A stretch of DNA of 64,000 bases, from contig NZ_OOHJ01000001.1 in assembly GCF_900323885.1 (NCBI RefSeq), positions 1 to 64,000 of the forward strand. Reading direction: 5' to 3'. Position 1 is the first letter of the stretch; each line of letters begins with the position of its first letter. This DNA is from [Actinomadura] parvosata subsp. kistnae. Lineage in GTDB: Bacteria > Actinomycetota > Actinomycetes > Streptosporangiales > Streptosporangiaceae. Positions 49,461 to 59,899 of the stretch are shown here, in pieces. Both the position numbers and the translations under genes were made by a program. Under the pieces are notes generated by a model that saw only the letters and a list, made by a program, of their open reading frames with translations, had not been told where the DNA came from and made no database searches.

Positions 49461-51942
49461 ATGAGCGCACCCGGCAAGGGGCCGCGCGGAGTGGTCCCGG
49501 CGGTCGCCGTGATCGACGGCGAGGGGGTCCTGATCGGCTGGACGCGGGCCGCCGAGGAGCTCACCGGCTACCCCGGCGCCGACGTCCTCGGCCGCCCCGC
49601 CACCCTGCTCCTCCAACCCGACCCCACCACCCCACCCCGCGACCGACCCCCACGGCCCCCGAGCCCGGCACCCCGAGGACGCCGCACCCCAGCCCAGCGC
49701 GCTTGCGAGCAGCGCGCCGCAGCCCAGCGCGGTGGAGGGTGGCGCGGCCGGGCGCGAGGGCCGGGGAGGGCGCGGCGGAGGAGGCGGCGGCGCCCGCGAG
49801 CAGCGCGCCCCAGCACAGCACGCCCCAGCCCGGCGCGCCTGCGAACAGCGCGCCTCAGCGCAATGCGCCCCAGCACAGCGCGCCCGCGCGCGGCGCGTCT
49901 GGGGAGGGCGGGCCGGAGGACGCGGCGCCCGCGAGCAGCGCGCCGCAGCACAGCGCGGCGGGCGCGGCGCTGCGGGCGCGGTGTGGGCGGGCGCGAGGGC
50001 CGGGGGAGGGCGCGCCGGAGGATGTGGCGCCCGCGAGCAGCGCGCCGCCGCACAGCGCGCCCCAGCACAGCGTGCCCGAGGGCGGTGGGTCGGGTGGGAG
50101 GGGGATACCGGGATACCGGCGGGTGGGCCGGATGCGCGGGCCGGGCTGGTGGAGGTGCGCAGGCGGGACGGGGCCCGGGTCGTCGTGCGGGTCGAGGTCG
50201 CGCCCCTGGCCACCGAGAGGGCCGGCGAGTCCTGGCTGGTCTCGGCCATCCCCGCCGCCGACGACCTGTCCGGAGGCACCGGCTCCCTGCTGGAGTCGCT
50301 CATCGCCCACTTCCCCGTCGCGATGGCCATCTGGGACACGGACCTGCGCTGCGTGTGGCTGAACGGGGCGGCGGAGCGCCTGGAGCGGGTCTTCCCGCAC
50401 TACCACCTCGGCCGTTCCCTGACCGACCCCGTCCCGGGCGTGGACACGGAGGCGGCGCAGGAGGCGATGCGCAGGGTGATCGCCGACGGCACCCCGATGA
50501 TCGACCGTGAGGCGCGCTGGGCGGCGCCGGACGGGAGCGAGGCGCTGACGTTGTCGACGTCGCTGTTCCGCCTGGAGGGCGTGAGCGGCCGCCCGCTGGG
50601 CGTGTGCTCGCTGGCCCTGGACATCAGCCACAGCAGGGCGCGGGACCGCCTGGCCCTGCTGCGCGAGGCGAGCGTGCGGATCGGCAGCACGCTCGACATC
50701 AGGAAGACCGCGCAGGAGCTGGCCGACCTGGCGGTCCCGGTGCTGGCGGACTACGTGACGGTGGACCTGTCGGAGGAGACGCTGCCGGACGCCGAGCCGT
50801 TGCAGCGGCTGCCGGCCACGGAGGCGAGCATCCCGGTGTTCCGGCGGGCGGGCGTGGCGTCGGTCCACGACGGGGTGCCGGAGTCGTTGTGGCCGCTGGG
50901 GGCGGCGGTGTTCGTGCCGCCGGACTCGCCGTTCACGAAGGTGCTGGCCTCGCGGCGGCCGCACTTCGAGGCGGTGCTGGACACCTCGCCGGGCTCGTGG
51001 CTGGATCAGGACCCGGACCGGGCGCGGATCATCCACGGCACCGGCATGCACACGCTGATCATCGTCCCGCTGGAGGCGCGCGGCGACATCCTGGGCGTGG
51101 CCGTGTTCGTCCGCAACGCCAACCCCGCCCCGTTCACCAGGGACGACCTGGTCCTGGCGGAGGAGCTGGTCGCGCGGGCGGCGCTGAGCCTGGACAACGC
51201 GCGCCGCTACACGCGCGAGCGCACCACGGCGCTGGCGTTGCAGCGGGAGCTGCTGCCGCGCGAGCTGTGCGGCGGCAGCGCGGTCGAGGTGGCCTCCAGG
51301 TATCTGCCGTCGGCGGTGCACGAGGGCGTCGGCGGCGACTGGTACGACGTCATCCGCCTGCCGGGCCCCAGGATCGCGCTGGTGGTGGGCGACGTGACGG
51401 GGCACGGCATCAACGCCGCCGCCACGATGGGCCGCCTGCGCACCGCCGTGCGTACCCTCACGTACCTGGAGCTGCCCCCTGACGAGCTGCTGGCGCACCT
51501 CGACCGGCTGGTGGCCGACGAGTCGTGCGGCGACCTCGACGCCGCAGGCGCCACCTGCCTGTACGCCGTCTACGACGCGGCGACCAGGCGCTGCACCATG
51601 GCGGCCGCCGGGCATCCGCCGCCCGCGGTGGTGGCGCCGTCGGGCGAGGTGACGTTCCCGGCGCTGCCCAGCGGCACCCCGATCGGCCTGGGGATGGGCG
51701 CGTTCGAGTCGCACAGCCTCGATCTCGACGCGGGCACCCTGCTGGCCCTCTACACCGACGGCCTGATCGAGACCCGGCAGGCCGACCTGGACGCGGGCAT
51801 GGCCCGGCTGGGCTCGGCCCTGGCGGGCGCGGTGCGGATGCCGACGCTGGAGGGCCTGTGCGCCGCCGTGGTGGGCGCGATCGTGGGCGACGGCCCGGCC
51901 GAGGACGACGTCGCCCTGCTCATGGCCCGCACCCGCGCGTGA
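49461..51942 (+). CDS. PAS-GAF-PP2C (SpoIIE/RsbU-type) serine phosphatase interrupted by a repeat array
   Basis: The N-terminal PAS start is in one frame ([40 protein letters not shown]) from ATG 49461 (ATG 49449 also possible). From about 50145 the gene continues in another frame with [20 protein letters not shown], a second PAS, a GAF domain ([20 protein letters not shown]) and a complete PP2C_SIG domain: [26 protein letters not shown] and the metal Asp pair in AEDDVALL. Between them lie about 480 bp of repeats. The enzyme would dephosphorylate an anti-anti-sigma protein. Whether the gene is intact depends on true array length. Confidence 0.78.
49620..50110. repeat. Intragenic minisatellite splitting the phosphatase PAS domain
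   Basis: Built from 15-bp modules (CAGCGCGCCCCAGCA) and longer units containing GCGCCCGCGAGCAGCGCGCC (near 49794, 49925 and 50028). A segment GAGGGCCGGGGGAGGGCG recurs about 240 bp apart. In one frame it encodes an Ala/Pro/Ser/Gln/His linker ([20 protein letters not shown]), but the best-looking frame changes within the array. Confidence 0.85.
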
Positions 51943-51970
51943 CGGGCGCGGGCGCTCACCGGTCGAACGC

Positions 51971-53179
51971 TCACCAGTTGGACATGGTGCCGTCCTCCAG
52001 CCGGCTGACCGGCAGGTACGCCCGCCGGTACGGGAACCGCTCCGCCAGGTCGTCCCGGTAGTCCACGCCGAGCCCGGGCGCGTCCCCGGGATGCAGGTAA
52101 CCGTCGGAGAAGGTGTAGGCGTGCGGGAAGACCTCGTCGGTCTCGGCGGTGTGCCGCATGTACTCCTGGATGCCGAAGTTCGGGACGGACAGGTCGAAGT
52201 GCAGCGCGGCGGCCATGGCGACGGGCGACAGGTCGGTGGCGCCGTGGCAGCCGGTGCGCACCTGGTGCACGTCCGCGTACGCCGCCGCGGTGCGCAGGTG
52301 GGTGATGCCGCCGCCGTGCACGACGGTCATGCGCAGGTAGTCGATGAGGTATTCGCGCAGCAGCAGCGTCGCGTCGTGGATGGTGCTGAAGATCTCCCCG
52401 ACGGCGAGCGGCGTCGTGGTGTGCTGCCGGATCAGCCGGAACGCCTCCTGCTGCTCGGCGGGGGCCGCGTCCTCCAGCCAGAACAGCCGGTACGGCTCCA
52501 GGTCCCGCCCCAGCCGGCCGGCCTGGACGGGGGTGAGCCGGTGGTGGGCGTCGTGCAGCAGGCGCACCTCGTCGCCGTACTCCTGGCGCACCCGGGCGAA
52601 CAGCGACGGCACGGTGGCCAGGTACTTCTCGGTGCTCCAGACGTCCTCGGCGGGCAGCCCGGCCGCGGCGGGCTCGTAGAACAGCTCGCCGCGGCCCACG
52701 CCGTACGTGCCGGTGAGCCCGGGCACCCCGGCCTGCACGCGGACCGCCTTGTACCCCATGTCCAGGTAGCGGCCGACCGCGTCCACGGCCTCGCCGGCGC
52801 TCTGGCCGCTGGCGTGCCCGTACACGAGGACGCCGGTCCTGCTGGCGCCGCCGAGCAGCTCGTAGACGGGCACGTTCAGGGCCTTGCCCTTGATGTCCCA
52901 CAGCGCCATGTCGACGGCGCCGATCGCGGTCATCGTGACGGGGCCGCGCCGCCAGTAGGCGCCGCGGTAGAGGAACTGCCAGATGTCCTCGATCTGGAAC
53001 GGGTTGCGCCCGATCAGGCAGGGCGCCACGTGGTCGCGCAGGTAGGAGGCGACGGCCAGCTCGCGGCCGTTGAGCGTGGCGTCGCCGAGCCCGTGCACGC
53101 CCTCGTCGGTGTGCACGCGCAGCGTCACGAAGTTGCGTCCCGGGCAGGTGACCAGCACCTCGACGTCGGTGATCCTCAT
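51971..53179 (-). CDS. D-mannonate dehydratase family protein (enolase superfamily, ManD type)
   Basis: 402 aa from ATG 53179, overlapping the glycoside hydrolase stop (ATGA). [20 protein letters not shown] and [20 protein letters not shown] are the ManD/RspA N-terminal signature. Metal ligands: Asp and His in LLHDAHHRL, Glu in [12 protein letters not shown] and Glu in [10 protein letters not shown]; the catalytic His lies in the C-terminal [10 protein letters not shown]. It dehydrates D-mannonate, or related sugar acids, to 2-keto-3-deoxy products. Place in a sugar operon suggests a role downstream of a uronic-acid-containing glycan. Confidence 0.92.
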   Translation of the reverse strand: MRITDVEVLVTCPGRNFVTLRVHTDEGVHGLGDATLNGRELAVASYLRDHVAPCLIGRNPFQIEDIWQFLYRGAYWRRGPVTMTAIGAVDMALWDIKGKALNVPVYELLGGASRTGVLVYGHASGQSAGEAVDAVGRYLDMGYKAVRVQAGVPGLTGTYGVGRGELFYEPAAAGLPAEDVWSTEKYLATVPSLFARVRQEYGDEVRLLHDAHHRLTPVQAGRLGRDLEPYRLFWLEDAAPAEQQEAFRLIRQHTTTPLAVGEIFSTIHDATLLLREYLIDYLRMTVVHGGGITHLRTAAAYADVHQVRTGCHGATDLSPVAMAAALHFDLSVPNFGIQEYMRHTAETDEVFPHAYTFSDGYLHPGDAPGLGVDYRDDLAERFPYRRAYLPVSRLEDGTMSNW

Positions 53180-55101
53180 GCCAGCTCCAGCACCCGCACA
53201 CCGTACGGCGGCAGCTCGACGACGCTGACGGGGGCGCCGTGCTCGTCGCGCAGCGTGCCGGAGCGCACGGCCGGCGCGGCCTTGACCTCGGTGCCGGCCT
53301 GGCTGACGCACCACACGAACACGCGGCCGTCCTCGTGCCGCATGAGGGCGGCGCTGACCAGCGGCGTGTCGAACGAGACGGGCTCGTCCACGCCCGAGGC
53401 GCGGGCCAGCGCCCGGTAGAGGCGCCAGGTGGGCTCGGGGTTGACGTTCGGGGTGATCGCCGCCATGTACTCGAAGGGGTAGGCGGCCAGCACCATCCAG
53501 CCGGCGCCGACGGCGTGCCGCAGCAGCGCGGGCCGGCCGGCGTCGTCGCGGGCCAGCACCTCCGCCCCGTCGGGTTCCACCGGCAGGTACGAGCGCGCGT
53601 TCGCGTTCCCCGCCACCGGGAAGACCAGCTCGTCCCCGGCCTTCAGGTCGCCCAGCGCGGCTGTCATGGTGAGCGTGACCCGGTCGCCGGTGATGGGCTC
53701 GACCAGGCCGTACCGTGACTGCTTGCGCACCCCGAACATCGCGTCCAGGCCGGGCCACCAGGAGCCGCGCTGGTAGGCGTGCTCGCCCGCGAACCAGGAG
53801 GCGTACACGGTGGCGCCGTCGCGGGCCCGCTCCAGCAGCGCCCGCCAGCCGGGCGCGGTGAGCTGCTTGGCCGACGGCAGCAGGTACAGCAGGCAGTCGT
53901 CCGGGATGCCGTCCTTCTCCCTGGCCACGCCGACGGCCAGGTCGGCCTCGCGGGCCGCCACGTACGCCTGCCGGCACACGTCGAAGACGACCGTGGCGTC
54001 CTGGGGGTGCGTGAACGGGTACCCGCTCTCCAGGTACGACGAGACGACCAGCGCCGCCCGCGCGTCGGGCCGGGAGCAGCGCGCCAGGTCCACCCGCTCG
54101 ATCAGGGCGGCGAAGTCGCGCACCTCCAGGGCCTGCGCCTTGGGCCGCCCGGCCGCGTCCACCAGCCCGAAGTGCATCTCGAACGGGTGGTGGCTGTAGG
54201 GCTCGTCCTGCCACAGGTCGTCGTAGTCGGTGTTGTTCCAGGTCAGCCAGCCGCTCGCGCCGGCGAGCAGGGTGTTGTGCAGGACCTGACGGTAGTAGTG
54301 GGCGGCGTCGGCCTCGCTGGTGTAGTCGCTGGTGAGGCCGAACTCCTCCATGATCACCGGCTTGCCGCCGAGGTCGAGCAGCTCGCACACGAACGCCGCG
54401 CCGAGATGCCGGCGTACGGGGTCGGTCTCCATGCGGTAGACGTGCGGGCCGAGGAAGTCGACCAGCCCGGCCAGCTCGCGCACGCGGAAGCCGTTGTCGT
54501 TGCCGGTGACCTCCACGCCCCAGGCGCCGTCGCCGATCGAGACGGGCTGGGTGCCGCCGCCGGCCCGGACGGCGTCGATGAGGATCTGGGCCCAGCTCGC
54601 CACCTGCTCGTGGTCGAGCGTGCCGACGCCGCGCGAGCGCTGGTCGGCGTAGATGGGCACCTCGTTGGTCAGCAGCCAGGCGGCCACGGCCGGGTGGTCC
54701 TTGAAGCGGGCGGTCAGCTCGCGCACGTACCAGGCCTGGCGGGCCACGAACCACACGTCGCCGAACAGGTCGCGGCCCTGCCGCCAGGCGGGGTCCCAGT
54801 TCTGGCCGGACATGTGGCCGACGATGAACGTCGGGATCGTGCGCATGCCGAGCGCCTGGTGCCGGTCGAGGAAGTCGGCGTAGCGGGCGACGAGCTCCTC
54901 GTCGAGGGTGTCGGGGGTGGGCATGAAGTCGGGCCAGTAGAAGAAGCTCCTGGTGACGGTCATGCCGTGCGCGCGCATGACCGCCAGCTCCTCGGAGACG
55001 ACCTCCGGGTCGTACGAGCGCCACATGCGCGGCCCGCCCGCCCTGGACCAGAAGTTGACGCCGACCCAGATGTCGCCGAGCCTGGCCGATTGCCGCTTCA
55101 C
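53176..55101 (-). CDS. Glycoside hydrolase (GH5/GH42-like TIM barrel with C-terminal beta domains)
   Basis: 641 aa from GTG 55101 (GGAGG 8 nt upstream). The N-terminal 350 residues form a TIM barrel: [20 protein letters not shown], the proton-donor-type WLLTNEVP (Asn-Glu) and the nucleophile-type [11 protein letters not shown] (Glu), the clan GH-A arrangement. A flavodoxin-like trimerisation-type domain ([20 protein letters not shown]) and a beta domain follow. No signal peptide, so it acts inside the cell on imported oligosaccharides. The family may be GH5, or a GH2/GH42 relative; mannosidase, glucuronidase-linked or galactosidase activity cannot be separated here. Confidence 0.83.
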   Translation of the reverse strand: MKRQSARLGDIWVGVNFWSRAGGPRMWRSYDPEVVSEELAVMRAHGMTVTRSFFYWPDFMPTPDTLDEELVARYADFLDRHQALGMRTIPTFIVGHMSGQNWDPAWRQGRDLFGDVWFVARQAWYVRELTARFKDHPAVAAWLLTNEVPIYADQRSRGVGTLDHEQVASWAQILIDAVRAGGGTQPVSIGDGAWGVEVTGNDNGFRVRELAGLVDFLGPHVYRMETDPVRRHLGAAFVCELLDLGGKPVIMEEFGLTSDYTSEADAAHYYRQVLHNTLLAGASGWLTWNNTDYDDLWQDEPYSHHPFEMHFGLVDAAGRPKAQALEVRDFAALIERVDLARCSRPDARAALVVSSYLESGYPFTHPQDATVVFDVCRQAYVAAREADLAVGVAREKDGIPDDCLLYLLPSAKQLTAPGWRALLERARDGATVYASWFAGEHAYQRGSWWPGLDAMFGVRKQSRYGLVEPITGDRVTLTMTAALGDLKAGDELVFPVAGNANARSYLPVEPDGAEVLARDDAGRPALLRHAVGAGWMVLAAYPFEYMAAITPNVNPEPTWRLYRALARASGVDEPVSFDTPLVSAALMRHEDGRVFVWCVSQAGTEVKAAPAVRSGTLRDEHGAPVSVVELPPYGVRVLELA

Positions 55102-55115
55102 CTGTGCTGTCCTCC

Positions 55116-56300
55116 TCAGTCGCTGCCGGTGACGAAGCTCTGGATGGCGACGACGGCGCCGCCGCGGGCCCACTCGCGGAAGTCGTCGGCCTCGACGACC
55201 ACGTTCACCGAGCCCGGCACGTCGCGCCGGTTGGCCGTCACGGCCCGGCTCAGCTCGTCCTTGGCCAGGCGGGCCAGCTCCACGCCCTCGCCCGCCAGCA
55301 CCACGGTCTTGACCATGGAGATCGTGGCGATCATCGCGATGAGCCTGCCCAGGGCGTGCGCGGCCTCGCGGACCAGGGCCAGGCACACCCGGTCGCCGGC
55401 CGCGGCCAGCCGCATCACCTCGTCGTAGCCGACCTCCCGCCGCAGCGCCAGCCCCGCGGCGCGCTCGATCGACCAGCTCGACAGGTACGCCGCCGCGCAC
55501 CCGCGGTGCCCCTCCGGACACAGCGGCCCGCCGGGATGCAGCACCATGTGGCCGAACATGCCCAGGTCCGCCTCGGCCGCGGTCACCAGGTGGTCGTGCA
55601 CGATGAGCGCGTAGCCGATGCCCGCGCCGATGGTGACCAGCGCGAAGTCGCGCAGCCCGCGCCCGGGGCCGAACCAGTGGTGCTGGTGCGCCAGCGCCGC
55701 CACGTCGTTCTTGACCACGCACGGCACACCCAGGGCGCGCTCCATGAGCGGCCGCAGCTCCACCTGCTCCCAGCCCAGGTACGGCGCGTCCACCAGCTGC
55801 TCGCCGCCGATCTGCGTCGAGGCGCGGGCGTTGCCGCCGATGGTGACACCGGCGCCGACGGGCGTGCCGGCGCCGCGCGGCAGCCCGTCCGACAGCTCGT
55901 CGAGCAGCCGCCTGGCCTGGCGGCAGACGGCCTCGGGGTCGTGGTCGGCGATCGCCTCGTCGCGGCCGGCGATCACCTCGGCCCGCAGGTCGGTGACCAC
56001 CGCGTGCACGCGGTCGGCGGTCAGCTTCAGCCCCAGGAACCGGTGCTCGGCCGCGGCCACGTCGAGGGGGCGGGTCGGCCGGCCGTTGACCGGGTCGTGC
56101 ACCACCTCGCCCTCCACCAGGAGGCCCGCGTCGATCAGCGGCTTGGTCAGCCGGGTCAGGCTGCCGGTGGACAGGTGCAGCGTCCTGGCCAGCGCGGTCC
56201 TGGACTGCGGGCCGTGGATGATCAGCTCCTTGACGATGGAGCGAGCGGCGTCGGGCAAGGCGTCCCACATGCCGCCCCATCTTCGGCCCCCGGCCTCCAT
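55116..56300 (-). CDS. ROK-family transcriptional repressor
   Basis: 394 aa from ATG 56300 (GGGAGG 9 nt upstream). N-terminal winged helix ([20 protein letters not shown]) followed by the ROK sugar-kinase-like fold: [38 protein letters not shown] and the zinc motif [14 protein letters not shown]. The ATP-binding loop appears degenerate, as usual in repressor-type ROK proteins. It probably senses a sugar or sugar phosphate and controls both this minus-strand operon and the divergent ABC importer. Confidence 0.93.
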   Translation of the reverse strand: MEAGGRRWGGMWDALPDAARSIVKELIIHGPQSRTALARTLHLSTGSLTRLTKPLIDAGLLVEGEVVHDPVNGRPTRPLDVAAAEHRFLGLKLTADRVHAVVTDLRAEVIAGRDEAIADHDPEAVCRQARRLLDELSDGLPRGAGTPVGAGVTIGGNARASTQIGGEQLVDAPYLGWEQVELRPLMERALGVPCVVKNDVAALAHQHHWFGPGRGLRDFALVTIGAGIGYALIVHDHLVTAAEADLGMFGHMVLHPGGPLCPEGHRGCAAAYLSSWSIERAAGLALRREVGYDEVMRLAAAGDRVCLALVREAAHALGRLIAMIATISMVKTVVLAGEGVELARLAKDELSRAVTANRRDVPGSVNVVVEADDFREWARGGAVVAIQSFVTGSD

Positions 56301-56330
56301 CAGCGCCACCCTCCCGCTCTTGGTTTCGCC

Positions 56331-56434
56331 GCAAAGCTAACACGCCTCCCGGCGCACATAACACTCAGGAAATGTGTGCACAAGTAGTGACATGCGCCTC
56401 ACTCTTTCTCTAGGTTGGCTTCCCTGCAAAGCCG
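56331..56434. promoter_or_regulatory. Divergent promoter region of the sugar locus
   Basis: Plus strand: GTGACA (56387-56392), 18 bp, TAGGTT (56411-56416), directed to the binding-protein gene. Minus strand: TTGTGC, 17 bp, TATGTG, from about 56382 to 56354, directed to the ROK gene. Between and around them are TGTGCACA (a palindrome) and two GCAAAGC direct repeats near 56332 and 56429, possible ROK operators. Confidence 0.45.
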
Positions 56435-56465
56435 ACTCCGGGACTTTGTGCGGAAGGAGACGTGG

Positions 56466-57793
56466 ATGCGTATCAGAGGGGTCCCCGGCTCGCTCGCGGC
56501 GCTCGGCCTGGCCGTCGCCCTGGCGGCCTGCTCGTCCGGCACGAACGGCGGCGGGACGGCCGCCACCCAGGCCGCCACGCAGGCCGCCGAGACCGGGCCG
56601 GTCACGCTGAACTTCTGGTGCTGGAGCGCCGGCCAGAAGGAGAAGGTCGCCGCCTTCAACAAGGCCCACCCCGACATCCAGGTCAAGCACACCGACGCGG
56701 GCGGCGGCACCGACACCGCCACCAAGCTGCTCACGGCCAGCCGCGCCGGCAACGCCCCCGACGCCACCTGCCTGGAGTACCAGACGATCCCCGCCATGAT
56801 CGTCGCCGGCGCGCTGGCCGACATCTCCGCCTACACCGCCGACATCAAGGACGCCTTCACGCCCGAGGTGTGGTCGCTGACCAGCTTCGACGGCGCCGTC
56901 TACGGCGTGCCGCAGGACGTCGGGCCCATGGTCATGGTCTACAACAGGAAACGCTTCGACGAGCTGAAGATCGCCGTGCCGAAGACGTGGCAGGAGTTCG
57001 CCACCGTGGCCGCCGACGTCCGCAAGAAGGACCCCGACGCCTACCTCGCCACCTTCGCCCCCGCCGAGTTCGGCAACTTCGCCGGGCTCGCCCAGCAGGC
57101 CGGCGCCACCTGGTGGAAGGTGCAGGACCAGACCTGGACGGTCGGCATCGCCGACACCGCCTCCACCGAGGTGGCCGCCTACTGGCAGGGCCTCATCGAC
57201 AAGGACCTCGTCAAGGCCGAGCCGCTGCTCACCCCCGAATGGAACAACCAGCTCAACCAGGGCAAGATCCTGAGCTGGCCGAGCGCCCTGTGGGCCCCGG
57301 CGTCCTGTACGGCATCGCCGAGAAGCAGGCCGGCGACTGGGCCATCGCGCCGCTGCCCCAGTGGACCCCGGGCGACGACCGGGTCGCCTTCCAGGGCGGC
57401 AGCGCCATCGCCGTCACCAAGAACAGCAAGCACGCCCAGGCCGCCGCCACGTTCGCCAAATGGATGAACACCGACAAGACCGCCTACGACATCCAGATCG
57501 CCGCCGGCGAGTACCCCGCGTCCCTGGCCGGCCAGCAGGCCACCACCACCAGCGAGCCGCCCAAGCTGGTGTCGGAGCAGAAGGACTACTGGCAGGTCGC
57601 CGCCAAGGCCGCCCAGCGCACCATCCCGCACATCAGCTGGGGCCCGAACGTCGGCACCGCCCAGAGCGCCTTCCAGGACGCCATGGCCGCCGCCATCCGC
57701 GACAGGACACCCCTCGTCCAGGCCCTGCAGAAGACGCAGCAGGTCGTCGTGGACGACATGAAGGCCACCGGCTTCAAGGTCGCCGGCCCGTGA
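56466..57793 (+). CDS. Sugar ABC transporter substrate-binding lipoprotein (one apparent frame break)
   Basis: About 442 aa if one base is restored at 57299-57300. ATG 56466 has AAGGAG 6 nt upstream. Lipoprotein signal with lipobox ALAAC (Cys22), then a type 1 family fold: VTLNFWCWSAGQKEKVAAFN, HPDIQVKHTDAGGGTDTATK and YGVPQDVGPMVMVYNRKRFD. After PSALWAP the frame shifts and VLYGIAEKQAGDWAIAPLPQ continues correctly. It captures an oligosaccharide outside the cell for the two permeases that follow; its stop overlaps the first permease start (GTGA). Confidence 0.9.
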
Positions 57794-58713
57794 CGAGCCT
57801 CCAGGGTCCCCAGAGCGCCCGCCGCAGGACGCGGGCGCCGTACCTCCTCGTCGCCCCCGCGGTCCTGCTGTTCCTGGCCTTCCTCGCCGTCCCCATCGGG
57901 TACGCCGTCTACCTCAGCGCCCGCGGCCTGCGCCTGACCGGCCCCGGCATCTTCGGCACCCGCCAGGAGATCTTCGTCGGCCTCGACAACTACGCCAGGG
58001 TGCTCACTGACGCCGAGTTCTGGGCCGGGTTCGGCCGGCTCGCCCTCTACGGGCTGATCAGCGTGCCGCTCACGCTCGGGCTGGCGCTGCTGTTCGCGCT
58101 CCTGCTCGACTACGCGGGCGCCCGCGGCCGCCGCTTCGCCCGCACCGCCATCTTCCTGCCGTACGCGATCCCCGGCGTGACCGCCTCACTCCTGTGGGGC
58201 TTCATGTACCTGCCCTCCACCAGCCCCTTCAGCTACTTCACCAAGGAGCTCGGGCTGGGCGGCATCCCGTTCCTCGCCGGCGACGGCATCTACCCCTCGC
58301 TCGCCAACATCGCGATCTGGGGCGGCGTCGGCTTCAACATGATCATCATCTTCACGTCGCTGCGCGGCATCCCCGCCGAGCTGTCCGACGCCGCCCGCAT
58401 CGACGGCGCCTCCGAATGGCGCATCGCCTGGCACGTCAAGATCCCGCTCGTCGCGCCCGCGCTCGTGCTCACCGGCCTGTTCGCGCTCATCGGCACCCTC
58501 CAGGTGTACGGCGAGCCGACCACGCTCGCCCCCATGACCACCGAGATCTCCCAGACCTGGGTGCCGCTCATGCACATCTACCGCGACGCGTTCATCCGCG
58601 ACGACCTGCCCCTGGCCTCGGCCGCCTCCGTCATCCTCGCCGCCGGCACCCTCGTCGTGTCCGTCGTGCTGCTGAAACTCACCCAGAAGCGCGCCTCCGG
58701 AGGTCTCTCATGA
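57790..58713 (+). CDS. Carbohydrate ABC transporter permease (MalF type)
   Basis: 307 aa from GTG 57790, overlapping the binding-protein stop. Six membrane helices beginning APYLLVAPAVLLFLAFLAVP; the EAA loop that contacts the ATPase is SDAARIDGASEWRIAWHVKI. It forms the channel with the MalG-type partner. No ATPase gene is in the operon, so a shared MsiK-type multiple-sugar ATPase encoded elsewhere is the likely energy source, as known for actinomycetes. Confidence 0.94.
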   Translation: MTSLQGPQSARRRTRAPYLLVAPAVLLFLAFLAVPIGYAVYLSARGLRLTGPGIFGTRQEIFVGLDNYARVLTDAEFWAGFGRLALYGLISVPLTLGLALLFALLLDYAGARGRRFARTAIFLPYAIPGVTASLLWGFMYLPSTSPFSYFTKELGLGGIPFLAGDGIYPSLANIAIWGGVGFNMIIIFTSLRGIPAELSDAARIDGASEWRIAWHVKIPLVAPALVLTGLFALIGTLQVYGEPTTLAPMTTEISQTWVPLMHIYRDAFIRDDLPLASAASVILAAGTLVVSVVLLKLTQKRASGGLS

Positions 58714-59639
58714 CCGCCGCCACCCAGACGGGCGGCCTTCGCGGGGCCGGGGCCGGGGGCGGGGCCGCCACCCGCACCGGCGGGGCCGCCCGCGGCCACC
58801 TCCTCCCGCACCAGCGCGCCAAGATCCTGCCCACCCTCGTCCTGCTCGCCGGCGCCCTCTACTGCCTGGTGCCGGTCGCCTGGGTCGTCGTCGCCGCCAC
58901 CAAGTCCAGCGGCGAGCTCTTCTCCACCTTCACCTTCGCCCCCGGCACCGGCCTCCTGGACAACCTGCGCGACCTGTTCGCCTACGGCGACGGCCGCTTC
59001 CTGCTGTGGGCCGCCAACAGCACGCTGTACGCCGTCGCCGGCTCCGCCGCCTCCACCCTCATCTCGACCCTCGCCGGCTACGCCATGGCCAAGTACGACT
59101 TCCGCGGCCGTACCGTGCTCTTCTACGCCATCCTGGCCGGCGTGCTCGTGCCCGGCATGACCCTGGCCATCCCGCAGTACCTCATCATGTCCGAGACGAA
59201 CCTGGTCGGCAGCTACTGGTCCGTCCTGCTGCCCAGCCTCATCTCGCCGTTCGGCATCTACCTGGCGCGCGTGTACGCGCTGTCGTCCGTCCCCGACGCC
59301 ACCCTGGAGGCCGCCAGGATCGACGGGGCCAGTGAGTACCGCATCCTCGGCTCCATCGGGCTGCCCATGATGGTGCCCGGCATGGTGACGATCTTCATGC
59401 TCCAGTTCGTCGGGACGTGGAACAACTTCCTGCTGCCGTACATCATGCTGTCGGACGAATCCCGCTTCCCCATCACCGTCGGCCTCTACACCCTGCTCGC
59501 CAAAGGCTCCTCTGAGCCCGCCCTGTACGGCATCGCCATCGTCGGCGCCGCCGTGTCGGTCATCCCGCTCATCGCGCTGCTGCTCTTCCTGCAGCGCTTC
59601 TGGCGCCTCGACCTGCTCAGCGGCGGCCTCAAAGGCTGA
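58710..59639 (+). CDS. Carbohydrate ABC transporter permease (MalG type)
   Basis: 309 aa from ATG 58710, with GGAGGT 4 nt upstream and an ATGA overlap with the preceding gene. A Gly/Ala-rich cytoplasmic start (GGLRGAGAGGGAATRTGGAA) precedes six membrane helices; the EAA loop is LEAARIDGASEYRILGSIGL. Second channel subunit of the importer. The N-terminal Gly-rich segment is unusual for the family and is another local repeat-like tract. Confidence 0.94.
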   Translation: MTAATQTGGLRGAGAGGGAATRTGGAARGHLLPHQRAKILPTLVLLAGALYCLVPVAWVVVAATKSSGELFSTFTFAPGTGLLDNLRDLFAYGDGRFLLWAANSTLYAVAGSAASTLISTLAGYAMAKYDFRGRTVLFYAILAGVLVPGMTLAIPQYLIMSETNLVGSYWSVLLPSLISPFGIYLARVYALSSVPDATLEAARIDGASEYRILGSIGLPMMVPGMVTIFMLQFVGTWNNFLLPYIMLSDESRFPITVGLYTLLAKGSSEPALYGIAIVGAAVSVIPLIALLLFLQRFWRLDLLSGGLKG

Positions 59640-59787
59640 CCCGGCACGCACATCCGACCTTTAGCGCCAGAACACCCCCCGTTGCCGCTTGAATGGCGGG
59701 GCTTTCGAGCGGATCCTGGTCACAAAGTCCGATCATGACGTGTGCGGTTCCCGAACGGGGAGCCGCCCCGACCACTGTGGAGGACGC

Positions 59788-59856
59788 GTGACAGAGGCCG
59801 ATCACGCGGTACACCGGCCGGCGGGCCATCCCGCCCTCCTCGGCCTTCGACGCTGA
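59788..59856 (+). CDS. Small ORF (22 aa) upstream of the ebo-type operon
   Basis: GTG 59788 has GGAGG with 6-nt spacing and encodes VTEADHAVHRPAGHPALLGL plus RR before TGA. It ends 43 bp before the inositol-phosphate-synthase-like gene. The ribosome site is as good as those of the large genes, so it may be a translated leader. The rest of the 260-bp gap (59640-59899) shows nothing else I can identify. Confidence 0.35.
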   Translation: MTEADHAVHRPAGHPALLGLRR

Positions 59857-59899
59857 ACCACCCCCGGGACGGCGATCGTCCCGCCGCGAAGGAGACCTC

